From: Glandiceps talaboti
Taxonomy: Eukaryota > Hemichordata > Enteropneusta > Spengelidae
Direction: 5' to 3'
Length of the DNA: 64,000 bases
Assembly (NCBI RefSeq): GCF_964340395.1
Contig: NC_135566.1
Span: 16,242,501-16,306,500 of the forward strand
This document shows positions 1 through 10,889 of the stretch, piece by piece; position 1 is the stretch's first letter; each line of letters starts with the position of its first letter. Under the pieces are notes generated by a model, which saw only the letters and a program-made list of their open reading frames with translations, did not search any database and was not told where the DNA came from. The position numbers and the translations under genes are program-made.

Positions 1-95
1 GCGCTGGTTTGTAATTGTAAGGATCGATGGCTTTGTCTGGAATCTTCGTCAAATCTTCAGCTTTCTCTTGTAATCTGTATGACCTCACACCAGGT
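1..95 (-). CDS. Possible partial internal exon, runs off the left edge
   Basis: On the minus strand a splice acceptor (CCTCAG at 101-96) is followed by 31 codons open to the window edge. The first base completes a split codon. The peptide starts PGVRSYRLQEKAEDL and continues TKIPDKAIDPYNYKPA; it is rich in charged residues and reads like ordinary soluble coding sequence. In the same frame there is a stop just upstream of the acceptor, as expected for an exon start. The polypyrimidine tract is weak and 31 open codons can arise by chance. I do not recognise the family. The LHFPL exon at 10.6 kb has its own stop codon, so this would be a different, downstream gene on the same strand. Confidence 0.35.
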
Positions 96-281
96 CTGAG
101 GTATCATGCATAGACTGATCTTACCTAGGGATTCTGTTTCTTCTGCTTCTGTTTGATACTGTGCAACGCACAGGTTTTCAGAAATTGGGATTAACCTTAG
201 TTTATAACTGATTGTGACAATCTGACGAGTGAGCTCAGTTTTGTCGTATACTTCGATTTACCCTGCTACACACACAGTCGC

Positions 282-284
<3 letters not shown>

Positions 285-355
<71 letters not shown>
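285..355. repeat. (AT)n microsatellite
   Basis: About 70 bp of uninterrupted alternating A and T, followed after 10 bp by a TATG array. Apparent reading frames here are artefacts of the repeat. Confidence 0.97.
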
Positions 356-358
<3 letters not shown>

Positions 359-360
359 CT

Positions 361-533
361 TATACATGTATGGTATGTATGTATGTATGTATGTATGTAT
401 GTATGTGTGTGTATGTATGTATGTATGTATGTATGTATGTATGTATGTATGTATGTATGTATGTATGTATGTATGTATGTATATGTGTGTGTGTATGTAT
501 GTATGTATGTATGTATGTATGTATGTATGTATA
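361..533. repeat. (TATG)n microsatellite with TG interruptions
   Basis: Long GTAT/TATG tetranucleotide array with two short GTGTGTGT interruptions (near 404 and 485). All frames are open because the repeat has no stop in several phases, so the Cys-Met-Tyr-Val peptides it predicts are meaningless. Confidence 0.97.
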
Positions 534-1981
534 TTAACAAACAATAAACAAACCAGAGCAAGTGAAATGTACTCATTTTTACAACTATATTTTGGCCATA
601 CACAACGGATCAGTCATACGAAATGCTAGTTATTTCTATATTTCGACCCGTTGAATGACAATAAAAAGACACGTTTCAAAACGTGTACCAGTTTCAGTTC
701 AAGACCGGTTGATGCAGTCTTTTGAATTCCAAGCGCAAACATTGAAGGTGTAAAACAAGCAAGGGAAGTCATCCATAAATCACCAAACTAGGCACCATTG
801 CGACACAATGTCTGTGGATCAACCGTAAACCCCCTCTCTGATCTGTCTTGCTATGGTTTATATAGCACTTGGAAGTCCACACATTGTCTGCGTTCACAAA
901 AACTGCAAACTGTTATTAGCACCATAAATAATTTCAGATAATCCGCGGAGCTGATACATTGCTATACCAGTGTATTGCCTCTGCTGGCAATCTGGAAAGT
1001 GACAACTATTAGCCGAATTAATGTGATTAACTTTCTAATCCAGCGTCATTGGTAAATCCCCCGAGGGTTAAAATACACTAATGTTGGACTCTGACGATAC
1101 AAAGCAAAACCCAACTGAGACGTGATGTCTGTAGACTGTTCGACCAAGTATGAACAATATTTATGGTTCGATGAAATAGTCAAATTGCCATAAATATAAG
1201 AGCAAAAGTACACACAGTCAAATTACTAGAAATATCTTAAAGAGAAAAAAATAAGCTTATTTTTTTCTCTTCTTATTCAGAAGAAACAAATCTGTCTTTG
1301 GCGTATCTTTGACCCCTGCATATTGCATACGTTTAAGTACAACTGTTGTAATGTTTATCTTATAACTAAGAAAGTCTTTCAACTCAGTAACCGTAAAATA
1401 GCAATTTTCCATCTCTGAACTATAACTTCATATGAATGTGCAGTGACGGCTTTGAAATATATTGCGCCCCCAAGCGACGTATCTGATCCATTCAAACAGT
1501 CGATTCAACAGCGACACATGAATAGCACGAACGACACAGAAAGCGATTATAGTATTGTTTTATTTGGTTTCGACATTTATTCATATTTATATTTATTTAC
1601 AACAAACAACAGTATTTGCATTGAAATATAGCCAAGATACATAGCTGCTAAAATTGTAGCTAAAATTCATTTTTGAAGTTGGGCATGAAAGAAAATGTTC
1701 TCGTTTGCGTTAATACGTGATTTTGTGCTATCACAGTTTATTTCGTTGCTTGCAGCTAGCCTACATCAAGTTGCTCTTTACAGAAAGACAGCTAGAATTT
1801 GAACAAAAAATCGAAATTATTTGTTACTTGATGTGTAATGTAGCAAATTTACACGTGTAATAAAACTTGCTTGATGTATTGAAAACCGTTACATCATAAA
1901 TAGTGACAACTGACAAATAAAGTTCTGGTTTTGCTGGCCACTTATCATATTTTGGCAGCGACTATATTGTCCCATCATATA
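534..1981. other. Non-coding stretch with two palindromes
   Basis: No convincing exon. It holds a small palindrome at 669-686 (ACACGTTT, CA, AAACGTGT) and a perfect 32-bp palindrome at 1240-1271, listed separately. The rest looks like unique AT-rich intergenic or intronic DNA. Confidence 0.6.
1240..1271. repeat. Perfect 32-bp palindrome without spacer
   Basis: Sixteen-base arms meet at a HindIII-like AAGCTT centre (1253-1258). Outward from the centre come TA, a run of A or T, then GAGAA or its complement. The match ends at 1239/1272. It could extrude as a cruciform; I see no link to a gene. Confidence 0.9.
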
Positions 1982-1994
1982 TGACCTTTGACCT
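1982..1994 (-). promoter_or_regulatory. DR1-type nuclear-receptor-like motif
   Basis: TGACCTTTGACCT reads on the minus strand as AGGTCA A AGGTCA, a perfect direct repeat with one-base spacing. That is the consensus for RXR/HNF4-type receptors. Function is not shown; the same string recurs at 3117, 4625 and 9305. Confidence 0.3.
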
Positions 1995-3116
1995 CAAAAC
2001 CAGGTACAGGAGCCATATTGAATCTGAAGTCCAAATCTATGAAACTGTCAGATTATTTAGATATAGTATTCCACAGGGATAGGCCATATGTTACAGAAAT
2101 TGTACTTCATTTTAGTACTCATCTGTGTTGCTTTGTTAGTTTTCATTGCTTTCATGCAGCAAATTTTGAACATAAACACAAAAACTACCTTCCTTCCATA
2201 AATTGTTCTCAGAGTGACTGTCATGAATAATTATGTGACAGCTCATATCTGATTGGCTAATCCACAATACATCAATGAATAGTAATTACTTCTCAGCCAA
2301 TCAAAACATTGTTTAGTCATTTTGACGTTTTACAAACATAGACAGATTGCACTGACATGCACGATGACTTAATAATACAACTCAGCTTGTGTCCCTTTAA
2401 GAAGAAAATAATGAAAATTTGGGATATTTTGACCAATACTGATAACTTGGCTTGCCTCAGTGTGGTATAGATATTCATATGTATCTGTACATACATCTTC
2501 ATTTTAAAAAAAAATCTAAGCAACATTATGGTCTTTATTTTAAAAAATCTATAAGCAATCTCTCTTTTTGTTTATAATAAAAACATGAAATTCTTACAAA
2601 TTTTCCCTAAATTTATGAAATTAATTCAATTTATAAGAGGGTACTAACTGTAGTATTTATCAAAAATTGATACCAATGTACGACTCGGGGTGGGGGGGGG
2701 GGGTATAAAAATGTATTTATGCATTTCAAGAACTGTCACAGTGGAATTGTTAAGATCTCAAAGTTCTATAATTGTATTTTAGATATCAGTACTGGAAGCT
2801 ATATACTCGCAGTATGGGACACAGGGGTCAAAGGTGAAAGGTCATCAAGGCACAACTTGGGACAAGGTTCACAGTTTTAAGATATTTGTGGAAGAGGGAA
2901 GTCTCCGATATTTCAAGATGATATGGGGTTAAATATGACTATTTACTTATCTCTCTAATTTGATGACTAGTTTTTTTTTGGTCATTAAAAAATTGTGCTT
3001 CATACTGAGTTGTGCATGCTGTGCAGTGCCCTGGGTTACCAGTTAGTGTGTTGTACGATACTCCCTAAAAATAACATAATTATAGGCACTTGATTTTAAT
3101 GAATTCTTATGTTGTT
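1995..3116. other. Non-coding stretch with a G run
   Basis: No exon seen. A short inverted pair around GATTGGCT and AGCCAATC (about 2247-2305) and a run of 12 Gs at 2692-2703 stand out. GGGGTCAAAGGTGAAAGGTCA near 2823 is a degenerate form of the AGGTCA direct repeat. Confidence 0.55.
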
Positions 3117-3136
3117 TGACCTTTGACCTTTGACTC
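3117..3136 (-). promoter_or_regulatory. DR1-type motif, overlapping copies
   Basis: TGACCTTTGACCT followed in register by another TTTGAC, giving two and a half AGGTCA half-sites with one-base spacing on the minus strand. Could be a binding site or a piece of a simple heptamer repeat. Confidence 0.3.
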
Positions 3137-3231
3137 CTGGGTGAATTTTGGCATGCATGAAAAATTCAAATAATGTTACCCCAAATGATGAAATCAAGCA
3201 ACAGTCATCACATCTATCATATTTTGTAAGA

Positions 3232-3380
3232 AAGATAAAGGGTCTTTATGTGGCTTTACCTCTATATACAAAGATAAGGGGTCTTTATATTTGGTCACAT
3301 GACTACCCTTTACATGCTAAGGGGTCTTTTATATCAGGTCACATGACTGTACTTCATACACACAGATAAGGGGTCTTTAG
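3232..3380. repeat. Short tandem repeat, unit about 40-50 bp
   Basis: Four copies of a unit built around GATAAGGGGTCTTTAT (GGTCTTT at about 3240, 3280, 3322 and 3372). Two copies also share GGTCACATGACT. Periods vary from about 40 to 50 bp, so the array is diverged. Confidence 0.75.
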
Positions 3381-4050
3381 ATGGTGTTGCTTGAGTTATG
3401 TAACAAATATTTTCCTGCGCGATTGGTCACTTTAATCATTGTAGATAATCTATTATGTTGTAAAATAGTTATTTTGTAAAAAGTAAGACTAAACAAACTG
3501 TAAACCATTCAACAAATTATATCCTAATTCTGACTGTTGATGACAGCTTTTTTCAACACCTTTCACCTTGAAAAGTTTTTCGTTGATTTTTTTTGCAATT
3601 TTTCCTTTCTCATGAAAAAGTAAGTCTTAATTAAATGAATAAAACCTGACGTTGACAAAATAGCATGCATTTCTTGAACTCTACTTATAAACATGTATTG
3701 ACTCAAAGTCTTAGAATCCATGAAATTCCACGTCAAAATTCCTTTGCATGTATGGATGAAATTAGACTTTTTACGATGCTTTTGTGTTACTCTGATAATA
3801 CCTTGTATTTTAAGATGTACTTGTATAAATTTTTACCCAAATTCAAATTCAAAATCCAAAGCTCTTATATCGATCCACACACAGGTTACGTTATCGTTGT
3901 CAGCCATTCAGCACCATAAACTGACTAAAAGTATAGTGTCGTATACACTACAAATCATCACAACACATCTTACATTTGCACTTCAAATCGTTCAAATTTA
4001 TAGAAAAAATTAATGTATGTATCTCCAGCCAAAGAATATACATCCCTTGT
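3381..4050. other. Non-coding stretch
   Basis: No repeat or exon recognised. Two overlapping plus-strand open frames of 84 and 97 codons (3665-4013) have no splice sites or family resemblance that I can see. Confidence 0.5.
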
Positions 4051-4420
4051 GAGTTAGTCTAGTAACTATATGTGTGGTTGTTTCTATGATCTCTCTCTCA
4101 ACCGGCTAGTAAAATGGCTTTCTTGAACACGACATTTCATTCTTACCACTGACAGTGGCAGTTTAATGCAATTGAAGTGTTGATATAAACATGTGTGACG
4201 TTATTGCGTTCTCACTACTTTAAGACCGGCAGTTGACTTTGTAGTAAATTGAATGAAGTGACCAATTACAACTGCCTCTCAGTGTGTGTGATGGATTACT
4301 ACTGATGCTGTTCACCCTTTCCCCAGCAGATTTAGTTAGATTTTCAGTAGAGTTTGTCCATTTGACTATATGTGGAGAGAGAGATTGTAGAAAACAACAT
4401 GTACAGTTACTAGATTATAC
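4051..4420. mobile_element. Degenerate foldback (MITE-like) element
   Basis: The left arm (about 4051-4101, TCTAGTAACTATATG then GATCTCTCTCTC) is found again in inverse orientation at about 4371-4420 (GAGAGAGAGATTGTAG then CAGTTACTAGATTATA). Identity is roughly 80% by eye over about 45 bp. The interior is non-coding. No clear target-site duplication. Confidence 0.5.
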
Positions 4421-5933
4421 TTCTGTGTGTATGTTACTATAGTCTGCAAGATAAACTATTTTGGGATGCCTTCTCTGTGCACCCATCGGCGGTACGACAC
4501 ACCATATCTTATAGTCTAGTGACTATAAACTAATCTAACTACAGCAGTTACATTCTGTGAAAACTGTACAATTACAGTCTTTCTGTAATATATCTACAGC
4601 AATTACACTATATACAAATAATTCTGACCTTTGACCTATGGTGACCTCAAGGGTCATACATAATTACTATACATGCCATGTAGTAATAGTGATTCAAATG
4701 TCTCCATCCAACCACAAAAATAAAAATGTTCATTACATTATCTGTTGAAAAGCCAATGACTTTATTTCAACATATTTGCAAAAAGTGAACCCTTTCCATA
4801 AATAAACAATAGAGAAAGTGAGTGATAACCAAATTTGACCGGTCAAATTTGGACCTTTTCTGGTGGTACATCGTTGTTTAAAAATTATGTTAGCTTTTAA
4901 ATATGGTTGTTTCTTCAAAAAACAAACAAACAAACTAATCTTCTAGATTCTTGTCATTTTACGTAGCATCTTCTTTTTCTTTATGTCTACAATGTACTTT
5001 GAACAGGTCTAAAATGGTATCACTTCATTTTTTTGACAAATCAACGCAATTCACTTCAAACTTCAAGAGATTGGGGGGAAAAAAGTGCGTGTGAGAGAGA
5101 AGTTTGAACGGTATTTTAAATCCATCTCGAGGAGATATTTCTTATTAAGTGAGCTAATAAAGTCCACATTATTTGAAGCCATGCCCTGGAAGACATGAAT
5201 AAATATATGCTATCACTCGGCTCCAAATTATGATGTTGAAACTTCAAGAAGAAAAAACACACAAAGTCACTGATTTCAATCTTATACCTCGCAGCATAAA
5301 ACTGTAGAAATTAATAATTATTATCTAGGGTAATACCGTCGATGGATGAAACTTGAAGAATTATGGTGATTAATTATTGTTATATTGGGATCAGCAACAT
5401 CAAATGCAAGGAATATAATAAATTATTGAAAATGCCATCATGAAAGTTTTCATTTTTGATTTTATTCGGGTAAGCTCATCTTTTTTCTTGTATACACATC
5501 ACTATCATCTGACTTGAGGGAATGACTTTTGCAGTCTATCTGTCTACACAGCAAAATGTCATGCACTTTATATGCCCTAGGTCAAACAATATCGACAAGA
5601 CTATCTTTCATGATGCTCAGTAACGCTAGAAAATTTTCCAATAAGATCATCAAGATTTTATGACAAAATGATAGAACATTATTTCACCTCAGATGACATG
5701 AAATTATACACTCGAATTAGAAATCCATATCAAATTTGTACTAATTGTGGTCATTCAGTGCAAGATGGCTGCTTGGCAACATATTTTTTTAATGAAATCT
5801 TAAAGTCTCAAAGTTAATCATAATTTGATCATTCATTTTCAGATCTATTTTCCATTACATTTATTTATGCAGGAATACTGACAGAAATAAGGATGTAAAG
5901 TAACACTTCTGCCTCTATATCTTTCATTTTAAA
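4421..5933. other. Non-coding stretch
   Basis: Nothing assignable apart from a DR1-type TGACCTTTGACCT at 4625-4637 and AT-rich unique sequence. Confidence 0.55.
4625..4637 (-). promoter_or_regulatory. DR1-type motif
   Basis: Perfect AGGTCA A AGGTCA on the minus strand, followed on the plus strand by another spaced TGACCT (4642-4647). Confidence 0.3.
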
Positions 5934-6190
5934 ATGGCCATACGGATGAACATTGGTTATTTATCTGGGCATTTCAAATTATAAAAAAACTCTACTACAC
6001 TTTTCTACTTGGAAATACAATGTGAAAGAACATATACCAAGTCCTTGTTTGCAACTCGATAAATTGCAAAACATTGAAAAATGTATAAAATGTTTGTAAT
6101 TGTGCATACACTAATAAACTCTTTACTACACACTTTTTAGTTTTTTGCAATTTATTGCGTGTCAAACATGGACTTATGGGGGAAATGCAC
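5934..6190. mobile_element. Palindromic MITE family A, right-truncated copy
   Basis: Starts GGCCATACGGATGAA and continues with the family interior: a TATTTAT block, then TGTGAAAGAACATATACCAA and CTCGATAAATTGCAAAAC. The mirror half is recognisable to about 6190 (TTTTTTGCAATTTATTGCG), but the inverted terminal GGCCAC end is lost. Compare copies at 26173, 29189, 38646 and 42751. Confidence 0.7.
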
Positions 6191-7339
6191 AAAATCAAGA
6201 TTTGAAGGGTAACATATTTTCAAATTATTGTTTCCCAACAATAAATAAAGTTTACACCATCAACCCATATATTTTCTGAAACCTCTTTCTCTCCTCTATA
6301 ATGCTATTGTGTTTTCTATTGTTAGTGACTGAAAGTGAGAGTGTGTTTAAGGTATGAATAGAAGTGTCTTGATTACCTCAAGGTGCCAATATAAATGCTT
6401 TAGGTGAGACCAGCTGTCACCCGATTTTCCATTTCTTTGGTGTTTTAGAATGTTCACTTCACACATAACAAAAGTGTGTCTCACTTTTTTTCTGACATCT
6501 GTTGTCCTTTTAAAACACACCTCGAAAGTTGACAAATTATAGTGGGAAACTCATTGACAGATTGTTCTCATTTAATCATCAATTTCACACGTAATAGAGC
6601 GAACTTCAAAAATTCCCAGACACAATCTGTAAGAACAATACCTAAGAAAGCACCAGCGAAAATTTCAGATGGCTACGCGGAAGTACTGTCAACTTTGAGA
6701 CTTTAGAACTTAGTCTGGAAGTATGTTCTTTTAAGTAGAAATATACAGTAAGTATATTTTAAAATTAGAAATCCAAAATAAATAACACTTTGTCATCCAT
6801 TTGGCCACTTTAAGAAATATTTTGACCAAAAAAAATGCAACTTTGAAACATTTGTAACCATATTACTCTTCTAAAGTAATTTAATTCATTTCAGGCAATA
6901 GAAATAATTACAAGTATGTACTTACAATCTCAAAATTAAGTGCAAATAAATACAACTGAATGATTATAGAGCATATTTTTTTACAAGTATGAAAGTTTCA
7001 GAGATTGTTGGATACTTTAAAATACCTCGGAACATGCCAAAGGCGCTGTAGCACAAATGATAAGCTACAAGTTGAGGTCACATTTGCTGAAAGAAGGTGA
7101 TACATTAACAAGTAGTCTTCAATCCATGTGGTATCAGGGCACCCATGAATCATAACTTTACCCCTCTAGAGATGGTTGAAAGAAGTCAGGGCATATAACA
7201 ACCAGTGACAGACAAGCATTAACAAGTGGAACTTGCTATAAACAGGGAAAGTAAACAACTGAATTGGATTAATAACACTTGGCACAGCATGTTAGAAGTA
7301 CGGTTATTCTAATCAAATAATGATACAATCTATTAGAAG
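6191..7339. other. Non-coding stretch with one MITE end
   Basis: No exon recognised. It contains a solo right end of MITE family A at 6768-6813. Confidence 0.55.
6768..6813. mobile_element. MITE family A, solo right end
   Basis: AATCCAAAATAAATAACACT followed by TCATCCATTTGGCCACTTTAA matches the right terminus of the copies at 29189 and 38646. The left half cannot be found with confidence. Confidence 0.6.
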
Positions 7340-7607
7340 GGGTTGTCGGTGGCCGAGTGGTGAAACCACTTGCATCTTACCACTGCGGTCAGGGTTCGAA
7401 CCCCATTCAGGGTTCGATTAAATTTACAACACTGTAAGTAAGAAGAGTGTCATTCAGTTTGACTCTACCGAACAACGCAGGTTTACTCTGGTTTCTTCCT
7501 GCATGAACACTGAACTCATGAGGGATGGCCCTCACTGGACTTCTTGGGAGACAAGTGTTTATATACTTAAAGAACTATCCAGTATAAATAAAGATTATTA
7601 TTAGAAG
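7331..7607 (+). mobile_element. tRNA-derived SINE with 9-bp target-site duplication
   Basis: The element proper is 7340-7598 (259 bp). Its head carries a perfect RNA polymerase III A box (TGGCCGAGTGG, 7350-7360) and B box (GGTTCGAACCC, 7393-7403). The CCGAGTGGT wording is typical of Leu/Ser-type tRNA. A tRNA-unrelated body follows, and the 3' end is AAATAAAGATTAT. TATTAGAAG occurs exactly at 7331-7339 and 7599-7607, the expected signature of LINE-assisted insertion. There is no intact acceptor stem, so it is not a working tRNA gene. The perfect duplication suggests a fairly young insertion. Confidence 0.88.
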
Positions 7608-9304
7608 TAGTTTATGCTACTATATACACTGGCTTGATATCCATGTGTAAACAATCATAAACAAAGTATACAGGTTATATACTTGTTTGTCAACATTATG
7701 TAAATTTGTGGAATATCGATGGGATCAGCAGGACAATCAAATACTGTATGTGTCTGTAGGTATCAAAAAAATAAATTGAAAATAAGACAGAAATTATCAC
7801 AATTTACGGTGACAGATATTGGTGTGGAATTAACATGTTCACTGTAAACACACGAGACACAGATACCAATGTAAACCTTCGATATTTTTTGCCGTTACAT
7901 TTTATTTGCAATTTTACAGTCTTCAACTAGTTCTCAAAGACTAATTATTGTGAATTACAAAGCCTGTGCACTGTTTATGTATGAAAGAGGCAATTTTAGT
8001 CGCCTCTTATTTTGTTTGTGTTTTTGCGAAATAAGTGCAAATAAGGCTTTAGAGAAAATGTCCAGGTTTACAGTATCTGTGTCATGGCTGTTTGCAGACA
8101 TCAATTCTCAGTATAGTGTTAGAATTTATCCATCTTGATCCGCTGCAGTAACTTGAAGCTGTTGTGTGTAATGTTGTCTTGAGTGCAAAATGTACAATTC
8201 ACAGAGGATATGACATTATCGAATGCGATTTATCAAATATTTATACGTTCTACATTGTTGTGTATCCTCTTTTGAAAACAAAAAGTGAATTTTTTTTGGT
8301 GTGTTCATCCAAACCCACACACTTAAGTTGAGACCTTTGTTTACTTCTATGCTAACATGAATATGAAAACTTGTTGATCCACAAAACCTGTGAAATAAAA
8401 CCCAGAAAGAAGACACATACTGCACTGGCCTGAAGCAAATATATATTCTACATGAAGAAAATGGCTTAATTTTATAATCTGTGGTGGTTCGGTGGGGTGA
8501 AATGAGAGTAATCTTGTCAAAATTGTTACCTTGTGTTTTTCATCATTACGTCCTGAGACATGCCATGGAGCCAGACAGAAATGTCTACAAATAATGCATG
8601 TCACCGAGTGCTTCAAGAAGTCAGATTCTGTTTACGTGTTTCAGGATCAGGATATATAACTTTAATACAACAGTGGAAACCATGCTTTCAGCTAAAGATT
8701 GACTTCTACAAACTAACACTACTGTTGTAACATGTTGATATAAGCTATTGAATAGACATTGCTTTTCTGGATACGTATTCACAATTATAGGATGCCTTTC
8801 TGATGACTTCAATAATCTTGCAGTTCACATTTTGAAAGCTTCCAGTGCATGGTGTACATGTACACTATCTTGATTACAGGGTGATTTTATCTACACCCAC
8901 TTGTTTACCACATTGAATACCAAAAATTAATAGTCTTAGTTTGTGTCTATAGTTTTAGTATTTTTAGTAGTAGCCAGGTTTCGGAGTATATATTTCACAG
9001 CTTTTAGGTTCCATAATCATAAAAACACTGAAGAAACAATTATGTATATTAGCTCTATACATGTCATAGTGTTTGCCAAAATCTGCTTCTGCCAGTTTGC
9101 AAACTTGTGTTGTCGACTCTCGCAATAAGCAAGATGACATTAATGATAAAAAAACACAAATAGCTGGTTACAGACACACATCTCAAAGGAGACACTTTTC
9201 ATAGACATTTAGGTGGATGTTGCCCTTCCTTTTGATACATTCTGTTTAGTTACAATTTACTAGTTTAATTTACTGATGCTTGGTTTGAAATATGACCTTA
9301 GTTT
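7608..9304. other. Non-coding stretch
   Basis: No exon or repeat family recognised. A small hairpin (AAGAGGC / GCCTCTT, about 7985-8008) is the only local structure noted. Confidence 0.5.
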
Positions 9305-9322
9305 TGACCTTTGACCTTTGAC
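9305..9322 (-). promoter_or_regulatory. DR1-type motif, overlapping copies
   Basis: TGACCTTTGACCTTTGAC, i.e. consecutive AGGTCA half-sites with one-base spacing on the minus strand. Same string class as at 1982, 3117 and 4625. Confidence 0.3.
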
Positions 9323-9339
9323 AGTTATGTGCTTTACTC

Positions 9340-9750
9340 ACCGTGGAAGGTCTAAACCCAGGGGTGGTACCAGTGACCAGCTCTGATAGGGGTGTGTGGC
9401 CAATACTGCCAACCCCTGACCCTGTTTTAGCCCTTGGCCAAAAACCAACACCCCATTTTGACTTTCAGGTTTTTAGAACAACAAATTTTTGGACCAAAAT
9501 ATAGCTGTAGTAGTTCCCTACTACGTAATAAGGAAATGGTGGCTTGCAAATGTAGTTGTCACGCATGTATTTTTTGCTCCCCAAGGAGGCAACATTTTGG
9601 GGCCAAAATAATGAGACAGTCACGATTTCAGTGGTAGACATTAAAGGACCACATTTTAGACCAAGCAAAATAACAAATAATGTAGCAATTGGACTCTTAG
9701 ACTCTTAAGGTCGAAAAAACAGACCCCATTTTAGACCAAAAGGCGATAAA
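9340..9750. repeat. Possible old dispersed repeat with recurring CATTTTAGACCA words
   Basis: Variants of CCCCATTTTAGACCAAAA recur near 9451, 9593, 9649 and 9723, and GGCCAAAA words are interspersed. This suggests a diverged internally repetitive element. No ends or duplications were seen. Confidence 0.35.
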
Positions 9751-10313
9751 TTTCGGCACATATACGATAATCTACTTTCAGGATACTCTAACCATCTACT
9801 AATAGTCAAGCTTTTCATACAAATAATTTACATTTCAAGTTGCATTGTGTTAACTTCACTTATCCATTGAAATCACCTAGTCAATTCAAGACACAAAATT
9901 AAAGTATACCAAGTTAGGTGTACTCTCTGTATTAAAATGTACTGGGCTAGGTGTACTCATGTTTCAAAAAAAAAATGACATGGGTACTCTGAATATTTAC
10001 AACACTAAACTTATGGGGTATTTAAAAAGCATTTTTTAATATCTTGAGGGGTACTTTAGAGAAACTCTACCAGTTACTTTCTGTACTAAATCTGTGACCT
10101 CTATTGACCCCTTAGTAACAGATCCATTTGACAAAAATATGGAATTTTTTTTTAATTTGTATCACTTCGTTCAATTACCTAAATATGTTGTGATCAGTCT
10201 ATAGATGGCAAATCAGTGGTTTAGGTGAAGTGGTGTCGAATTGTGCCATAAACACTAAAGGGAAAGTCAAGTTATTTTGACTGAAAAGTTATTTGTGTTG
10301 AAGAGGTTAAGGG
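9751..10313. other. Probable 3' flank of the LHFPL gene
   Basis: Lies downstream of the LHFPL stop codon on the minus strand and may hold 3' UTR. An ATTAAA-type signal can be read on the minus strand near 10153, but nothing shows that it is used. Confidence 0.35.
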
Positions 10314-10424
10314 GTATTCTTGAGAATCTCCAACATCTTAAGGAGTACACCATTACTGTACAGCCAGGTATTCTTTAGAATCTCTGACATCTTAAGGAGT
10401 TCATCATTACTGTACAGAAAGTTA
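10314..10424. repeat. Direct duplication, unit about 55 bp
   Basis: Two copies of a unit containing TTAGAATCTC-type sequence, CATCTTAAGGAGT and CATTACTGTACAG, at about 10314-10364 and 10370-10424, lying in the likely 3' UTR or flank of the LHFPL exon. Confidence 0.8.
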
Positions 10425-10632
10425 AGTGGTCTGTTCAATTGTCGCTGCATCGATCCAACACGGTATTTCTGTCCCACATAGTCCATTGTAAGATGCACAG
10501 CAACACACAATTGATGCAATCTTGAGAATTCATTTTCCCTTTACAATTCAGGCACTAGTAAATCCACACAGTTATACTTTAACAAAAAGGACTAATGTCA
10601 TGACGCTATGTGTATACTATGTCTACATCTTT

Positions 10633-10889
10633 TCACACCTGCGTTAAGAGGGGTGGTGCATTTAAGTTGTTGCTGGGTAAACTCATGTACTCTTTGCGTG
10701 TGCTTGACAGGTACTTGGCAAAGACAGGACAAAACATAGCAATGGCGGCACTCATAATGGCTAGCATGTATCCCCAGCCTATCTGACAGTCTCCAGCATT
10801 GAATATAGCAGTGTCACCACAGTAGTGTCTTACAAACTTATTGTCCAGTCCGAGGGGGAACAGTATCAGTCCTGCACACATTATCAGCA
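10633..10889 (-). CDS. LHFPL-family tetraspan protein, last coding exon
   Basis: LHFPL proteins are four-transmembrane membrane proteins of the claudin-like superfamily. Vertebrate members act as auxiliary subunits, for example in hair-cell mechanotransduction and GABA-A receptor clustering. This exon starts after a good minus-strand acceptor (TTTTTATTTACAG, ending at 10890) with a split codon. It encodes about 84 residues: the end of the third membrane segment (LIMCAGLILFPLG), an extracellular loop with paired cysteines in VRHYCGDTA and GDCQIGW, the fourth segment (WGYMLAIMSAAIAMF...), and a cytoplasmic tail ending LLTQV then TGA. The G-x-C-x-(I/L)-G-W signature and spacing are diagnostic of the family. 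YCG and GDC are most like LHFPL2 as I remember it. The tail holds a possible YxxPhi sorting signal (YMSL) and a class I PDZ-type terminus (TQV). The family is usually about 200-240 residues, so the N-terminal two thirds are missing here and must lie upstream on this strand. Confidence 0.88.

Noticed and set aside
92-192. A 34-nt micro-exon (125-158, minus) ending in a perfect CTAG|GTAAGA donor
   Set aside because: Its intron to the exon at 95 would be only 29 nt, below the usual animal minimum, so both cannot be true together.
229-629. Several open frames of Tyr-Ile, Cys-Met-Tyr-Val or His-Thr repeats
   Set aside because: They are translations of the AT and TATG microsatellites and are open in many frames on both strands.
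7341-7410. tRNA gene
   Set aside because: A and B boxes are perfect, but the acceptor and anticodon stems do not form and the sequence continues into a SINE body with a target-site duplication.
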